A stretch of 64,000 nucleotides of DNA from positions 62,001 through 126,000 of the forward strand of contig CAITWF010000059.1 of assembly GCA_903896015.1 (NCBI GenBank). The letters run 5' to 3'. The stretch comes from an uncultured Opitutia bacterium (lineage in GTDB: Bacteria > Verrucomicrobiota > Verrucomicrobiia > Opitutales > Opitutaceae). Numbering within the stretch: position 1 is the stretch's first letter; each line of letters begins with the position of its first letter. Both the position numbers and the translations under genes were made by a program. The notes below the pieces were generated by a model. The model searched no databases and was not told the DNA's origin. It was given only the letters and a program-made list of their open reading frames with translations. This document shows positions 1 to 8,657 of the stretch, in pieces.

Positions 1-494
1 GTGACGAGCCGGCGCCAGCCGGCGCGCAGGGATTCGCCACTCAGCACTAGGAGCCCGACCGTCCACAGCGCAGCCTCGACGCCGACATTGTGGACGAGCA
101 GCACACCGCGGCTGTCCGGCCCCCAGATCCCCTCCATGATCGGCAGCGGCAGATAGCCGTAGTTGGTGATGCCGACGGCGAGCGCAAATGTTCGCAGCCC
201 CGTCCCCACCTGCAGCCCGATCATTTTTGCCACGATGAGCCCCGCGCGAATCCCGAGAAACGTGATTCCGAAACCGACGAGCGGCGGCAGCAGCAGGTTG
301 CCCGGCGTGCGCAGCGCGGCGTTGCCCGCGACCGACTCGAAGATGAGCGCCGGATAACACAGATTGACAACGAGCCGGATGAGACTCGTCTCCGCCTCGC
401 CCTCGATCCAGTGCACGCGCCGCACGACCACGCCGATCGCGATGAGCGCGAACACCGGCACGACGAGCGCGAGCAGTTGCCAATAGGACATCAT
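1..494 (-). CDS. AEC family transporter, C-terminus cut by window edge
   Basis: This is the first 164 residues of an auxin-efflux-carrier family membrane protein, reading out of the window at base 1. Two consecutive ATG codons (494 and 491) could start it. Four hydrophobic segments are visible: one begins SYWQLLALVVPVFALIAIG, another lies around NLLLPPLVGFGITFLG. The short motif GITNYGYLPLPIMEGIWG matches the family's conserved region after the third or fourth helix. AEC proteins export small organic anions or act as uncharacterised carriers; the substrate cannot be read from sequence. It is divergent from the gene at 599. A second, complete AEC gene lies at 38566-39498. Confidence 0.85.
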   Translation of the reverse strand, partial: MMSYWQLLALVVPVFALIAIGVVVRRVHWIEGEAETSLIRLVVNLCYPALIFESVAGNAALRTPGNLLLPPLVGFGITFLGIRAGLIVAKMIGLQVGTGLRTFALAVGITNYGYLPLPIMEGIWGPDSRGVLLVHNVGVEAALWTVGLLVLSGESLRAGWRRLV

Positions 495-598
495 CCGGCC
501 CGCACTCCAACGGTGCGCACCGTCCGCGTCGAGCCCGGCTTCCGTGATTTGCCACCGCAGGATTGCCCTGCGCGGAAATTCACTCAGCGTCCCGCTCC

Positions 599-2593
599 GT
601 GATCGTCTACGACAATTCGGAAGAATCCGGCAAAACCACCCCGCCCCTTTCCCACGACGTCCGCGAATACGAGCAGACGGCCCGCAAGTCCGCCTCGTCC
701 GGCCAGCTCCTCACCGCGATCGAGGTCGCGCGCGAAGGCATCAAGCGCTACGGCCAGAACCGGCTGCTCCAGCAGCAGCTCGCGCTCGCGCTCGCGCAGA
801 CGGGCGCGCTCGACGGCGCGCGCGAGGTGCTCAATGAGGTGATGGAGGAACCCGAGTCCGCGAAGGACGAGGAAACGCTCTCGCTGCTCGGCCGCGTCTA
901 CAAGGAACTCTGGCGCCGCTCCGGGGATCCCGCGATCGCGGCCGACGCGATCAAGCAGTCGGCCAAATTTTACGGCGACGCGTTCGCGATCAAGGAAGCG
1001 TATTATCCCGGCATCAACCTGGCCTTCACGCTGGCCGCGGCCGGCGACTTGAAGCAGGCGGTCGAAGTCGCGAAGAAGGTGGAGAAAATCTGCCGCACCG
1101 AGATCGGCCAGACGCTCGACAAGCCCGACGGCTGGATTTTCGCCACGCTGGCCGAGGCGCTTACGCATCAGGGCGCGACGGTGGCGGCCGCGGAGTATTA
1201 CAAGAAGGCGGCCGACATGTTCAAAGGCCGCTGGCGCGATCTGGCGTCGATGCGGAAACAGGCCCGCGAGATTATCGGTTTCGCCTCAAAATCCGAGGAA
1301 GGTACGCGCCACAACTGGTATGATCTCGCCTCGATTAAGAAGCGCGCGATGCGGATGACCGGCCGCAGCCAAGCGGGACAGGAGTGGCTGGACGCGTGTT
1401 TTTCGTTTCCTACGATCGTCGTCTTCTCCGGCCACATGGTCGATCGGCCGGGACGCCCCACGCCGCGCTTTCCCGCCGGGGCCGAGGCGCGCGTGCGCGA
1501 AGAAATCATGGCCTACCTCAAGAGCGTCAACGCCGGCTATGGCTACTCGTCGGCGGCATGCGGCGCGGACCTCATTTTCTGCGAGTGCCTGCTCGAGCTC
1601 GACGCGAAGATCAACATCGTGCTGCCCTGCCCGGTGCAGGCGTTCAAGAAGCAGAGCGTGTCGTGGGCCGGGCCGGAGTGGGAGCAGCGCTTTCTGAAAA
1701 TCCTCTCGCTCGCCAACTCTATCCTGATCGCAAGCCCCGCGGATTTCGTCGCAACGGACAACGATGTGGCGTCGACCATGGGGCTCGTCTACGCGAACAA
1801 GATCATCACGGGCCTCGCGGTGTTGCAGGCGCAGGCGCTCGACTTCGAGCTCCGGGCGCTCGCGGTGTGGGATGGCAAGGAAGGCACGAACGGCGAGAGC
1901 CGTGGCGGCACCGCCAGCGTCATCCACGAGTGGGAGGAACGGCAGCTCAATCCGCACCTCGTCAAACTGCGCCCGAGCGACGGCACGACCTCGGCGCCCG
2001 CCGACGCCACGATGCCCCCGATGCAGGTCGACAGCGGCTTCGATCACGAAATCAAGGCGATGGCGTTCGCCGAAATCATCAACCACCACAAAATCGGCGA
2101 GCGGCAGATGCCGGCCTTCGTGCGCAATTTCAAGGGTGCGATCGCCAAATTGATTACGGAGACGAAACTGTCGCCGCGCGTCGCGGAAAGCTGGGGCAAG
2201 TCACAGTCGTTCGTCTTTGACAGCCTGCAGCAGGCGGCGCTGTTTGCGCTCGCGCTGCGCGATCTGGTCGCCCGCACAAAATGGTCCGAGCAGGGCCTGC
2301 CCGCCGATCTCGGCGTACGGCTCGTGCTGCACGCCGGTCCAGTCTACACCTTCGAGGACCCGGTGCTGGCGCGGCAGACGTGCGCCGGGCTGCATCTCGG
2401 CCGCGCTGCGCGCATCGAACCGATCACGCCAGTGGGCCAGGTTTACGCCACGCAGGAGTTCGCCGCGCTGTGCAGCGCCGAGGATCTTTCGGCGGTGAGC
2501 TTCGAGTTTCTCGGCAATCTGCGCACCGCTAAACTCATGGAGGAAGCGCCGCTCTACCGGCTCGATCGCCGGCGGAAAAATTCCGCGACTTAG
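599..2593 (+). CDS. TPR (TRAFs-binding-like) / SLOG-like / degenerate class III cyclase fusion
   Basis: About 664 residues from the GTG at 599; an in-frame TTG at 563 is a longer alternative. Three regions are visible. Residues about 20-240 are helical TPR-like repeats (GQLLTAIEVAREGIKRYG, then LALALAQTGALDGAREVL) resembling the MAP3K TRAFs-binding family. Residues about 270-440 hold a Rossmann-like segment with FSGHMVD, SSAACGADLIFCE and INIVLPCP, resembling the SLOG nucleotide-binding superfamily. Residues about 470-650 align with class III nucleotide cyclases: AFAEIINHH sits where the first metal Asp motif belongs, WGKSQSFVFD where GDAxxAxF belongs, and LVLHAGPVYTFEDP where the IHTGPV strand belongs. 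The first metal Asp is Glu and the second is replaced, so ordinary cyclase activity is doubtful. It is soluble, with no signal peptide. Domain assignments are by eye; a signalling role is inference. Confidence 0.75.
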   Translation: MIVYDNSEESGKTTPPLSHDVREYEQTARKSASSGQLLTAIEVAREGIKRYGQNRLLQQQLALALAQTGALDGAREVLNEVMEEPESAKDEETLSLLGRVYKELWRRSGDPAIAADAIKQSAKFYGDAFAIKEAYYPGINLAFTLAAAGDLKQAVEVAKKVEKICRTEIGQTLDKPDGWIFATLAEALTHQGATVAAAEYYKKAADMFKGRWRDLASMRKQAREIIGFASKSEEGTRHNWYDLASIKKRAMRMTGRSQAGQEWLDACFSFPTIVVFSGHMVDRPGRPTPRFPAGAEARVREEIMAYLKSVNAGYGYSSAACGADLIFCECLLELDAKINIVLPCPVQAFKKQSVSWAGPEWEQRFLKILSLANSILIASPADFVATDNDVASTMGLVYANKIITGLAVLQAQALDFELRALAVWDGKEGTNGESRGGTASVIHEWEERQLNPHLVKLRPSDGTTSAPADATMPPMQVDSGFDHEIKAMAFAEIINHHKIGERQMPAFVRNFKGAIAKLITETKLSPRVAESWGKSQSFVFDSLQQAALFALALRDLVARTKWSEQGLPADLGVRLVLHAGPVYTFEDPVLARQTCAGLHLGRAARIEPITPVGQVYATQEFAALCSAEDLSAVSFEFLGNLRTAKLMEEAPLYRLDRRRKNSAT

Positions 2594-2595
2594 TT

Positions 2596-3834
2596 CTACT
2601 CCGCCATCGCCGAGCCCGCAAGCCAGCCGGTCGTCCACGCTGACTGGAAATTGAAACCGCCGGTCACGCCGTCGATGTCGAGCACCTCGCCGGCGAAATG
2701 CAGGCCAGGGCAGACGCGGCTTTCCATCGTCTTGAAATCGACCTCGGCGAGCCGCACGCCGCCGCACGTGACGAACTCGTCCTTAAACAGACTCTTTCCG
2801 ACGACGCGAAATTCCGCCGTCGTGATCTGGGTCGCGAGCGTGGCGAGCGCAGCATTGCTAATCCCGTTCCAGGGGGTCGTGGGCACCAGGCCCGCACCGA
2901 CGACGAGTTTCTCCCAGAGCCGCTGCGGCATCGCGAGCGGGCTCCACGTCGCGATCTGCTTGCGGAGGTTTTTTTCGCGGACACCGGTGAGTTCGCGGAC
3001 GAGGGAGTCGCGCGTGTGCGGCGGCGCGAAGTTTACACCGAGCGTGAACTCGTAGTTCGCCTCAGCGAGATCGCGTGCCCCCCACGCAGAGAGCTTCAGC
3101 ACGGTCGGACCGCTGAGACCCCAGTGCGTGACGAGCAGCGGGCCCTCGGCGCGCAGCTTGGTGCCGCGCACGGTCGTCACGGCGTGCTCCACGGAGACAC
3201 CGGAGATTCCAATCAGCCGCGCATCGTCGATATGAAACGTGAAGAGCGACGGAACGAGCGGCTCGATCGTGTGGCCGAGTTTTTCGGCGATCAGGAAACC
3301 GGCCGAGGAGCGATTGCCACCCGTGGCGAGGAGGAGTTTTTCGCAGCGCAGATTTGATCCGTCGGTGAGCGTGAGCCAGAAGCCGTCGCCTGCGCGCTCG
3401 GCGGTGCGCACGCCGAGGCTCGTAATCACGGTTACTCCGGCTTGTTCCGCGGCGCGCGCGAGGCAGTCGACGATCGTCGCGGAGTCGTCGGTCACGGGAA
3501 ACATCCGACCGTCGTCCTCGGTTTTCGTTTCGACGCCGCGCTCCGCGAGCCAGGCAATCATGTCGCGCGGTTGCCAGCGGTGAAACGCCCCGAGCAGTTC
3601 GCGACCGCCCCGCGGGTAGTGCTTCACGAGCTCGCGCGGCTCGAAGCAGGCGTGGGTGACATTACAACGACCGCCGCCCGACACCCGGACCTTTGCCAGC
3701 GGATGGGCCGTCGCCTCGTAGAGCGTGACTGAGCCCCGGCCGGCGAGCTTTTCCGCGCAGGCAATCGCGGCGAAATATCCGGCGGCGCCGCCGCCGACGA
3801 TCACCACGCGCTTAGGTTCAACATGCTCGGCCAT
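2596..3834 (-). CDS. NAD(P)/FAD-dependent oxidoreductase, HI0933/BaiN (YhiN) family
   Basis: A 412-residue flavoprotein. The N-terminal dinucleotide-binding motif VVIVGGGAAGYFAAIA, the family hallmark VSGGGRCNVTHA, the middle LLLATGGNRS motif and the C-terminal FAGEVLDIDGVTGGFNFQ all match HI0933-like proteins. I start at the ATG at 3834 (MAEHVEPKRVVIVGGG) because the GxGxxG motif then lies close to the N-terminus; the upstream extension is low-complexity and overlaps a terminator region. Members reduce diverse substrates (BaiN acts in bile-acid dehydroxylation), but most have no known substrate. It converges on the fusion gene ending at 2593, two bases away. The reaction here is unassigned. 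Confidence 0.9.
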   Translation of the reverse strand: MAEHVEPKRVVIVGGGAAGYFAAIACAEKLAGRGSVTLYEATAHPLAKVRVSGGGRCNVTHACFEPRELVKHYPRGGRELLGAFHRWQPRDMIAWLAERGVETKTEDDGRMFPVTDDSATIVDCLARAAEQAGVTVITSLGVRTAERAGDGFWLTLTDGSNLRCEKLLLATGGNRSSAGFLIAEKLGHTIEPLVPSLFTFHIDDARLIGISGVSVEHAVTTVRGTKLRAEGPLLVTHWGLSGPTVLKLSAWGARDLAEANYEFTLGVNFAPPHTRDSLVRELTGVREKNLRKQIATWSPLAMPQRLWEKLVVGAGLVPTTPWNGISNAALATLATQITTAEFRVVGKSLFKDEFVTCGGVRLAEVDFKTMESRVCPGLHFAGEVLDIDGVTGGFNFQSAWTTGWLAGSAMAE

Positions 3835-3886
3835 GTCTGCACGCTGCGGGCGTGACGCGCCGAGTCGAAGCGATTCCTCCAGACAC

Positions 3887-3923
3887 AAAAAGGGCCACCG
3901 CAGAGCTGCAATCCGCGGTGGCC
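3887..3923 (-). terminator. Rho-independent terminator of the Spy-like gene
   Basis: Perfect 9-bp arms GGCCACCGC (3893-3901) and GCGGTGGCC (3915-3923) with a 13-base loop. Read on the minus strand, the hairpin is followed by a run of five T (3891-3887). It lies 27 bases past the stop of the minus-strand gene ending at 3950 and before the oxidoreductase start at 3834, so it separates the two. Confidence 0.75.
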
Positions 3924-3949
3924 ACACCAACCCCTAACAAAGTGTCAGG

Positions 3950-4327
3950 TCAATTCTGCTTCTTTTTGCCTTTGCCGCCCATCGGCATGTCGTCGAACTT
4001 GGTCTGCTGATCGGGCGTGAGCACGGCGCGGACGTCCTTGCGGGCGGCCATCTGGATGTCGCGGCCCTTGGCGCGGTCTTCCGGCGCGAGCGCTTGGACA
4101 TCCTTTTGAGCCTTGTCGAGAATAGCAGTGATCTTGGTCTTTTGGTCGGCGGTGAGCGTGCCAACGGCCTGCTCGATGCGGTCGACGGTCAGACCGCCTT
4201 TGCCCTTGCCACCTTTTTTGCCGCCACCGTCGGCGGGGGGAGCGTCTTGAGCGCGGAGTGCTACGGGCGCGACGGCCACCAGGCCGAGCGCGAGAACAGA
4301 GAACAGAACTTTGATGAATGATTTCAT
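3950..4327 (-). CDS. Small exported Spy/CpxP-like protein (LTxxQ motifs)
   Basis: About 125 residues. A signal peptide is clear (MKSFIKVLFSVLALGLVAVAP, cleavage near LRAQ), which is why I chose the ATG at 4327 over an upstream start. The mature part has a Gly/Lys-rich linker, then two LTxxQ-type motifs, LTADQKTKI and LTPDQQTKF, as in periplasmic Spy/CpxP-like proteins, and a lysine-rich tail GGKGKKKQN. Family members are ATP-independent periplasmic chaperones or stress sensors. It is monocistronic with its own terminator. Similarity rests on the motif pair only, so the functional call is tentative; exported location is firm. Confidence 0.7.
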   Translation of the reverse strand: MKSFIKVLFSVLALGLVAVAPVALRAQDAPPADGGGKKGGKGKGGLTVDRIEQAVGTLTADQKTKITAILDKAQKDVQALAPEDRAKGRDIQMAARKDVRAVLTPDQQTKFDDMPMGGKGKKKQN

Positions 4328-4479
4328 GAGCTGAATCGGAGAGGGTTGAATCCGAGGTTGGGTTGAATACAGCACCGGGGAGGTGCCAGTTGTGCGGTTT
4401 GACGAACCAAGCAGGGAAGGGTTACGCAGTTTTTTCGGAAGTTGCGGCCGCGCCAGCCCGTGGCCAGCTTCGCGCCCTC

Positions 4480-5211
4480 ATGATTGAGGTGCTCGCGCTT
4501 GCCAAACGCTATGGTGACTTCCCGGCTGTCACTGACTTATCGTTTTCCGCCCGGCCGGGCGAGGTGCTCGGGCTCGTCGGCCCCAACGGCGCCGGTAAAA
4601 CCACCACGCTGCGCTGCCTCGCCGGAATCATCCCCGCCACGAGCGGCACCGTGCGCATCGCCGGCCACGATATCGCCACCGATCCGGTCGCCGCCAAACG
4701 CGCCCTCGCCTTCTTCCCCGACGAGCCGCGGCTCTTCGATTATCTCACGGTAAGACAGCATCTGAATTTCGTCGCGCGCATCTATGGCGTCGCCGACCAC
4801 GAGGTGCTCGCGCAACCGCTGCTCGAGGAACTCGAAATCGCCGACAAGGCCGACGAGCTGCCCGGCGCCCTCTCGCGCGGCATGAAGCAGAAACTCGCCA
4901 TCGCCTGCGGCCTCTTGCACTCGCCCCAGGTGATGTTTTTCGACGAGCCACTCACCGGCCTCGATCCGCTCGGCATCCGCCGGATGAAGGACTCGATTCT
5001 GAAACGCGCCCGGGCCGGCGCGACGATTGTGCTCAGCTCGCACCTGCTGCATCTGCTCGAGGAAGTCTGCTCGCACGTGCTGATCCTGAAAAAGGGCCGC
5101 AAGATCGCCGACGGCTCGCTCGCGGAGGTTTCCGCGCAATTCAGCAACGGCGAGGCGGACGTCAGCCTTGAGGAAATTTTCATCCGCGCGACCGGCGGCT
5201 CCGAAAACTGA
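4480..5211 (+). CDS. ABC transporter ATP-binding protein
   Basis: A 243-residue nucleotide-binding subunit. It shows Walker A GPNGAGKTTT, the signature LSRGMKQKLAIA, Walker B VMFFDEPLTGLDP and the switch histidine in LSSHLLH. The ATG at 4480 starts the protein right before the first beta strand (MIEVLALAKRYGDF). The next gene starts 7 bases after its stop and encodes the membrane partner, so the two form one exporter. The substrate is unknown. Confidence 0.93.
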   Translation: MIEVLALAKRYGDFPAVTDLSFSARPGEVLGLVGPNGAGKTTTLRCLAGIIPATSGTVRIAGHDIATDPVAAKRALAFFPDEPRLFDYLTVRQHLNFVARIYGVADHEVLAQPLLEELEIADKADELPGALSRGMKQKLAIACGLLHSPQVMFFDEPLTGLDPLGIRRMKDSILKRARAGATIVLSSHLLHLLEEVCSHVLILKKGRKIADGSLAEVSAQFSNGEADVSLEEIFIRATGGSEN

Positions 5212-5218
5212 TCCGACC

Positions 5219-7066
5219 ATGCTCGGCGCCCTGCTCTACCTGCGCTTCACGTCGCTGAAAAACTGGCTGCGCATGCGGCTGCTCCGGCTGAAGCAGCCGA
5301 AATACCTCGTCGGCGCGATCGTCGGCGTGGCGTATTTTTGGTTTTTCTTTTTTCGACGGAGTTTCGCCGTCGCCGGCCCTTCGCGCGAAGCGCAGCAGCG
5401 CGCCCTGCACAACGCCGGCCTGGCTCTTCAGGACGCCGGCGTCGCGCTCCCGCCCGATCTCGGCAGCGTGCCGCTCGCGATCGGTGCGGTTGTGCTGCTC
5501 GCGATCGTCACGCTCGGGTGGGTGTTCTCGCTGGAGCGCGCCTCGCTCGGCTTCACCGAAGCGGAGATCGCGTTTTTATTTCCTGCGCCGGTCACCCGCA
5601 GCGGGCTCGTCCACTTCCGGCTAGTCGACGCGCAACTGCGCAGCCTGCTCGGCGCTCTGTTCATGACGCTGTTTTCGAACCGCTGGTTTTTCGTCGGCGG
5701 CAGCCCGGTCATGCACGCGTTTGGCTGGTGGCTGATTTTCAGCGCGATCAACCTTCACCTGACGGGCCTGCGCTTCACGCTGACGCGATTGAGCGACGCC
5801 GGTTTCGGCACGTGGCGACGGCGCGGGCTCGTCCTGCTGATCCCCATTGCGGTGATCGCGATCACGCTCGCGTTGCTTCCCGCCGCCGAGCGCTGGATCA
5901 ATCCGGGGGCACACGACTTTCCTGTCACGCTTTCACACTGGTTTCTCAACCTCACGGGCAGCGCGCCGCTGTCGTGGCTGCTGGCGCCCGGGAAATTCTT
6001 GCTCGGTCCATTTTTCGCGGAGAACTGGGGCGCGTTTTTCCTTTCGCTCGGGCCGGCCGTGCTCGTGATCGGCGCGCATTATTTTTGGGTCGTGCGAAGC
6101 ATCGTGTCGTTCGAAGACGGCTCGATCGTGCGGGCGGAAAAGCGCGCGGCGGTCGTCGCGGCGATGCGTTCGGGCAAGCGGCTTGGCCGCGGACCGACGA
6201 AGGGACGCAAGCCGCCGTTCGCGCTCACGGGGGCGGGCCGGCCCGAGATCGCGTTTCTCTGGAAAAATTTGCTGGGCACGTGGGCGTGGCTGAATCCGCG
6301 CGCGTGGGCGTGGTGCGCGCTCGCGATCGTCGCCGCCGCCACCTGGGCGAAGTCGCAGCCGGAGTGGCGCTGGCTGCTCCTCGCGTATGGGCCCGTCGCG
6401 ATCATTATCGCCGGCTACACGCTGCTCGCCGGCCCGCAGCTCGCGCGGCAGGACATCCGCTCCGATCTGGTGAACGCCGACCTGCTGAAAACGTATCCCC
6501 TGCCCGGCTGGCAAATCGTGCTGGGGCAAATGCTCGCGCCGATCGCGATTCTCACGGGTGTGCTTTGGCTGCTCCTGCTCGCGGCGGCGGTGGCCTTTCA
6601 GCCGGGGCCGCACTCGCTGGATTTTCTCTCGCCGGCTATGCGCGATTTCGCGCTGGCGTGCCTCGCTCCGGCGTCGCGCGCGCTGCTGACCCTGTGCCTC
6701 GCCACGCTCGTGCCACCGGTCGTCGCCCTCCAGCTCTTCGTGCCCAATGCCGCAGCGCTGATCTTTCCGGCGTGGTTCCAGGCCACGCGCCAGCGCGGCG
6801 GCGGCGGCATCGACATCATGGGCCAGCGGTTGATCTTTTTCTTTGCGCAACTGCTCACGATGATCTTCGCCCTGCTGCCGGCGGTGTTTGCCGGTGCCTC
6901 GACGGTGGCGATGGCGAGTTTCTTTTTTTCGCTGCCGCCGATCGCCGGCGTGTGGCTCGGGGCGGCGGCCGTGCTCGCGGTGCTGCTCGGCGAACTCTGG
7001 GCCGGGCTCTGGTTTCTCGGCAGCCGGTTTGAGTGCATCGATCTTTCGGCGGAGCTTCGCGCATGA
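5219..7066 (+). CDS. Putative ABC exporter permease (ABC_export family)
   Basis: A 615-residue integral membrane protein with roughly ten or more hydrophobic segments, for example YLVGAIVGVAYFWFFFF near the N-terminus, FGWWLIFSAINLHLTGLRF and the C-terminal AGVWLGAAAVLAVLLGELWAG. The sequence resembles the 'putative ABC exporter' family paired with single ATPases. It starts 7 bases after the ATPase stop and its TGA overlaps the start of the zincin gene (ATGA at 7063-7066), implying one transcript and translational coupling. No substrate can be named. Confidence 0.85.
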   Translation: MLGALLYLRFTSLKNWLRMRLLRLKQPKYLVGAIVGVAYFWFFFFRRSFAVAGPSREAQQRALHNAGLALQDAGVALPPDLGSVPLAIGAVVLLAIVTLGWVFSLERASLGFTEAEIAFLFPAPVTRSGLVHFRLVDAQLRSLLGALFMTLFSNRWFFVGGSPVMHAFGWWLIFSAINLHLTGLRFTLTRLSDAGFGTWRRRGLVLLIPIAVIAITLALLPAAERWINPGAHDFPVTLSHWFLNLTGSAPLSWLLAPGKFLLGPFFAENWGAFFLSLGPAVLVIGAHYFWVVRSIVSFEDGSIVRAEKRAAVVAAMRSGKRLGRGPTKGRKPPFALTGAGRPEIAFLWKNLLGTWAWLNPRAWAWCALAIVAAATWAKSQPEWRWLLLAYGPVAIIIAGYTLLAGPQLARQDIRSDLVNADLLKTYPLPGWQIVLGQMLAPIAILTGVLWLLLLAAAVAFQPGPHSLDFLSPAMRDFALACLAPASRALLTLCLATLVPPVVALQLFVPNAAALIFPAWFQATRQRGGGGIDIMGQRLIFFFAQLLTMIFALLPAVFAGASTVAMASFFFSLPPIAGVWLGAAAVLAVLLGELWAGLWFLGSRFECIDLSAELRA

Positions 7067-7434
7067 AGTTTTCCAAGCTCACCGAGCTCGCCGCCACCGC
7101 CGTCGGCGCCGCGCAACGCTCGCTCCCGCCGGAGATCCGCGCGCTCGCCCGCGGCGTGCCCGTCCACTACGAGCAAAAGCCCGCGGCGGATGTGCTCGCA
7201 GAGGGCTTCGAGCCCGATATCCTTGGGTTGTTCACCGGCAGCCCGCACGGCGAGGAGCTTGCCACCGACCATCCCGCGCCCGCGCAAATTCTCCTCTACC
7301 TCGAGAGCCTGTGGGACTTTGCAGAGGAAGACGTGGAAATTTTCCGCGAGGAGGTCCGGCTCACCTACCTGCATGAGCTCGGGCACTACCTCGGCTGGGA
7401 CGAAGATGAACTGGCGGCCCGCGGGCTCGATTGA
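7063..7434 (+). CDS. Zincin-like metallopeptidase, DUF1025-type
   Basis: A 123-residue soluble protein with a zinc-protease core near the C-terminus: YLHELGHYLGWDEDEL, an HExxHxxGxxxxE/D pattern. The length and placement of the motif match the small 'metallopeptidase family protein' group related to minimal zincins. There is no signal peptide, so it acts in the cytoplasm. Its ATG overlaps the permease stop by four bases. Whether it processes an exported peptide of the ABC system or is merely co-transcribed cannot be told from sequence. Confidence 0.85.
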   Translation: MKFSKLTELAATAVGAAQRSLPPEIRALARGVPVHYEQKPAADVLAEGFEPDILGLFTGSPHGEELATDHPAPAQILLYLESLWDFAEEDVEIFREEVRLTYLHELGHYLGWDEDELAARGLD

Positions 7435-7528
7435 GGGTTTTTCGAGGGTGGAACACCCCGCACTCCGCGCTTTCCAAGTCCGCCAAGCCGTGCCTACATT
7501 GCCGGCTATTCAGCCTTTTCGCACCGAC

Positions 7529-8206
7529 ATGAAGAAACTTCTCGTTCTCTCCCTCCTCGCGCTCTTCAGCGCCGCCCTCGTGCGCGCCGAAGTCACCCGC
7601 GCCGATCTCGTCGACCGTGTCGAGACGTGCGAAGCGATCCTGCAGGAATTTCAGAGCCGGTCCGACACCGCCATCCCCGCCGCCGTGCTGCAAAAGGCCC
7701 GCGCGCTGATCATCGTGAACCAGTTCAAGGCCGGCATCTTCTTCGGCGTGAAGGACGGTTACGGCGTCATCCTCGTCAAAAAGCCCAACGGCCGCTGGAG
7801 CCTTCCGGTGCTGATTAGCGCTGGCGAAGCGAGCCTCGGTCTCCAAGCCGGCGCCACCGCGGTCGAGACAATCTACGTCATCACTGACGAAACCACACCG
7901 CGCCTGCTCTTCAACCACCGCTTCAATGTTGGCGTCGACGCCAAGGCGATTGCCGGTCCGCGAGCCGCCGAAGCGGAGAAATACAACGAGGAGATCCTGC
8001 GAACGCCGATGCTCGTCTACACGAAATTCGCCGGCCTCTACGCCGGGGCCACGATCAAGGCTGGCCACCTCTCGCGCAATGATTCCGCCAATGCCCTCCT
8101 TTACAGTACGCGCTACACGATGCCCGAACTGCTCTACAGCGACTGGGTCAAGCCCGCGCCCGAGGTCGAACCGCTGATGGCGCTCGTGCAGCGGATCGCC
8201 CCGTAA
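7529..8206 (+). CDS. Exported SYLF/Ysc84-type lipid-binding domain protein
   Basis: A 225-residue protein with a signal peptide (MKKLLVLSLLALFSAALVRA). The mature part carries SYLF features: KARALIIVNQFKAGIFFGVKDG, then GVILVKKPNGRWSLPVLIS and LQAGATAVETIYVI. SYLF domains bind phosphoinositides in eukaryotes; bacterial exported members are linked to envelope lipids but are poorly characterised. The glycine-rich IFFGVKDGYGV strand is typical. It is followed 7 bases later by a VOC gene on the same strand, probably co-transcribed. Confidence 0.88.
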   Translation: MKKLLVLSLLALFSAALVRAEVTRADLVDRVETCEAILQEFQSRSDTAIPAAVLQKARALIIVNQFKAGIFFGVKDGYGVILVKKPNGRWSLPVLISAGEASLGLQAGATAVETIYVITDETTPRLLFNHRFNVGVDAKAIAGPRAAEAEKYNEEILRTPMLVYTKFAGLYAGATIKAGHLSRNDSANALLYSTRYTMPELLYSDWVKPAPEVEPLMALVQRIAP

Positions 8207-8213
8207 GCCGCGC

Positions 8214-8624
8214 ATGAGCGCGCTGCTCTCCGGCTTTCACCACGTCTGCCTCAAGACCCGCGATTGGAATCAGACGCTGCGGTTTTACCGCGACGTCCTC
8301 GGCTGCACCGAAAAGATTGCGTGGCGGGCCGCCCCGCAGCGCGCCATCATGCTCGACACCGGCGGCGGCAACTATGTCGAAGTCTTCGAAGACCTCGCCT
8401 ACACGCCCGCGCCCGACGGCTCGATCGTTCACTTCGCCTTGCGCACGGAAAAACTCGATGAAGTCGCCGCGCGCGTCCGCGCCTTCGGCGCGAAAATCAC
8501 GATGGAGCCCAAGGATGTCACCATCGCGACGACCAACGGCGCCGGCCCCGTCCCGATCCGGATTTTTTTCTGCACCGGCCCGAACGGCGAAGTGATCGAG
8601 TTTTTCCAAAATTCGCTGACGTGA
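8214..8624 (+). CDS. VOC superfamily (glyoxalase/dioxygenase-like) protein
   Basis: A 136-residue single-chain vicinal-oxygen-chelate protein with the paired beta-alpha-beta-beta-beta folds: GFHHVCLKTRDWNQTLRFY opens the first and SIVHFALRTEKLDEVAARV the second. Likely metal ligands are the His in FHHV, the Glu in YVEVFED, the His in IVHFALR and the Glu in EVIEFFQ. Family members include glyoxalase I, isomerases and dioxygenases, so the reaction is open. It is cytoplasmic and downstream of the SYLF gene. Confidence 0.85.
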   Translation: MSALLSGFHHVCLKTRDWNQTLRFYRDVLGCTEKIAWRAAPQRAIMLDTGGGNYVEVFEDLAYTPAPDGSIVHFALRTEKLDEVAARVRAFGAKITMEPKDVTIATTNGAGPVPIRIFFCTGPNGEVIEFFQNSLT

Positions 8625-8657
8625 GGTTGCAGGGCGGGGTCGCCGAACCCCGGCGAC

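Noticed and set aside
599-2593. CBASS-type or Pycsar-type defence operon
   Set aside because: The cyclase-like domain lacks metal-binding Asp and no effector, E1/E2, HORMA or TIR gene is adjacent; kept only as a single-protein finding.
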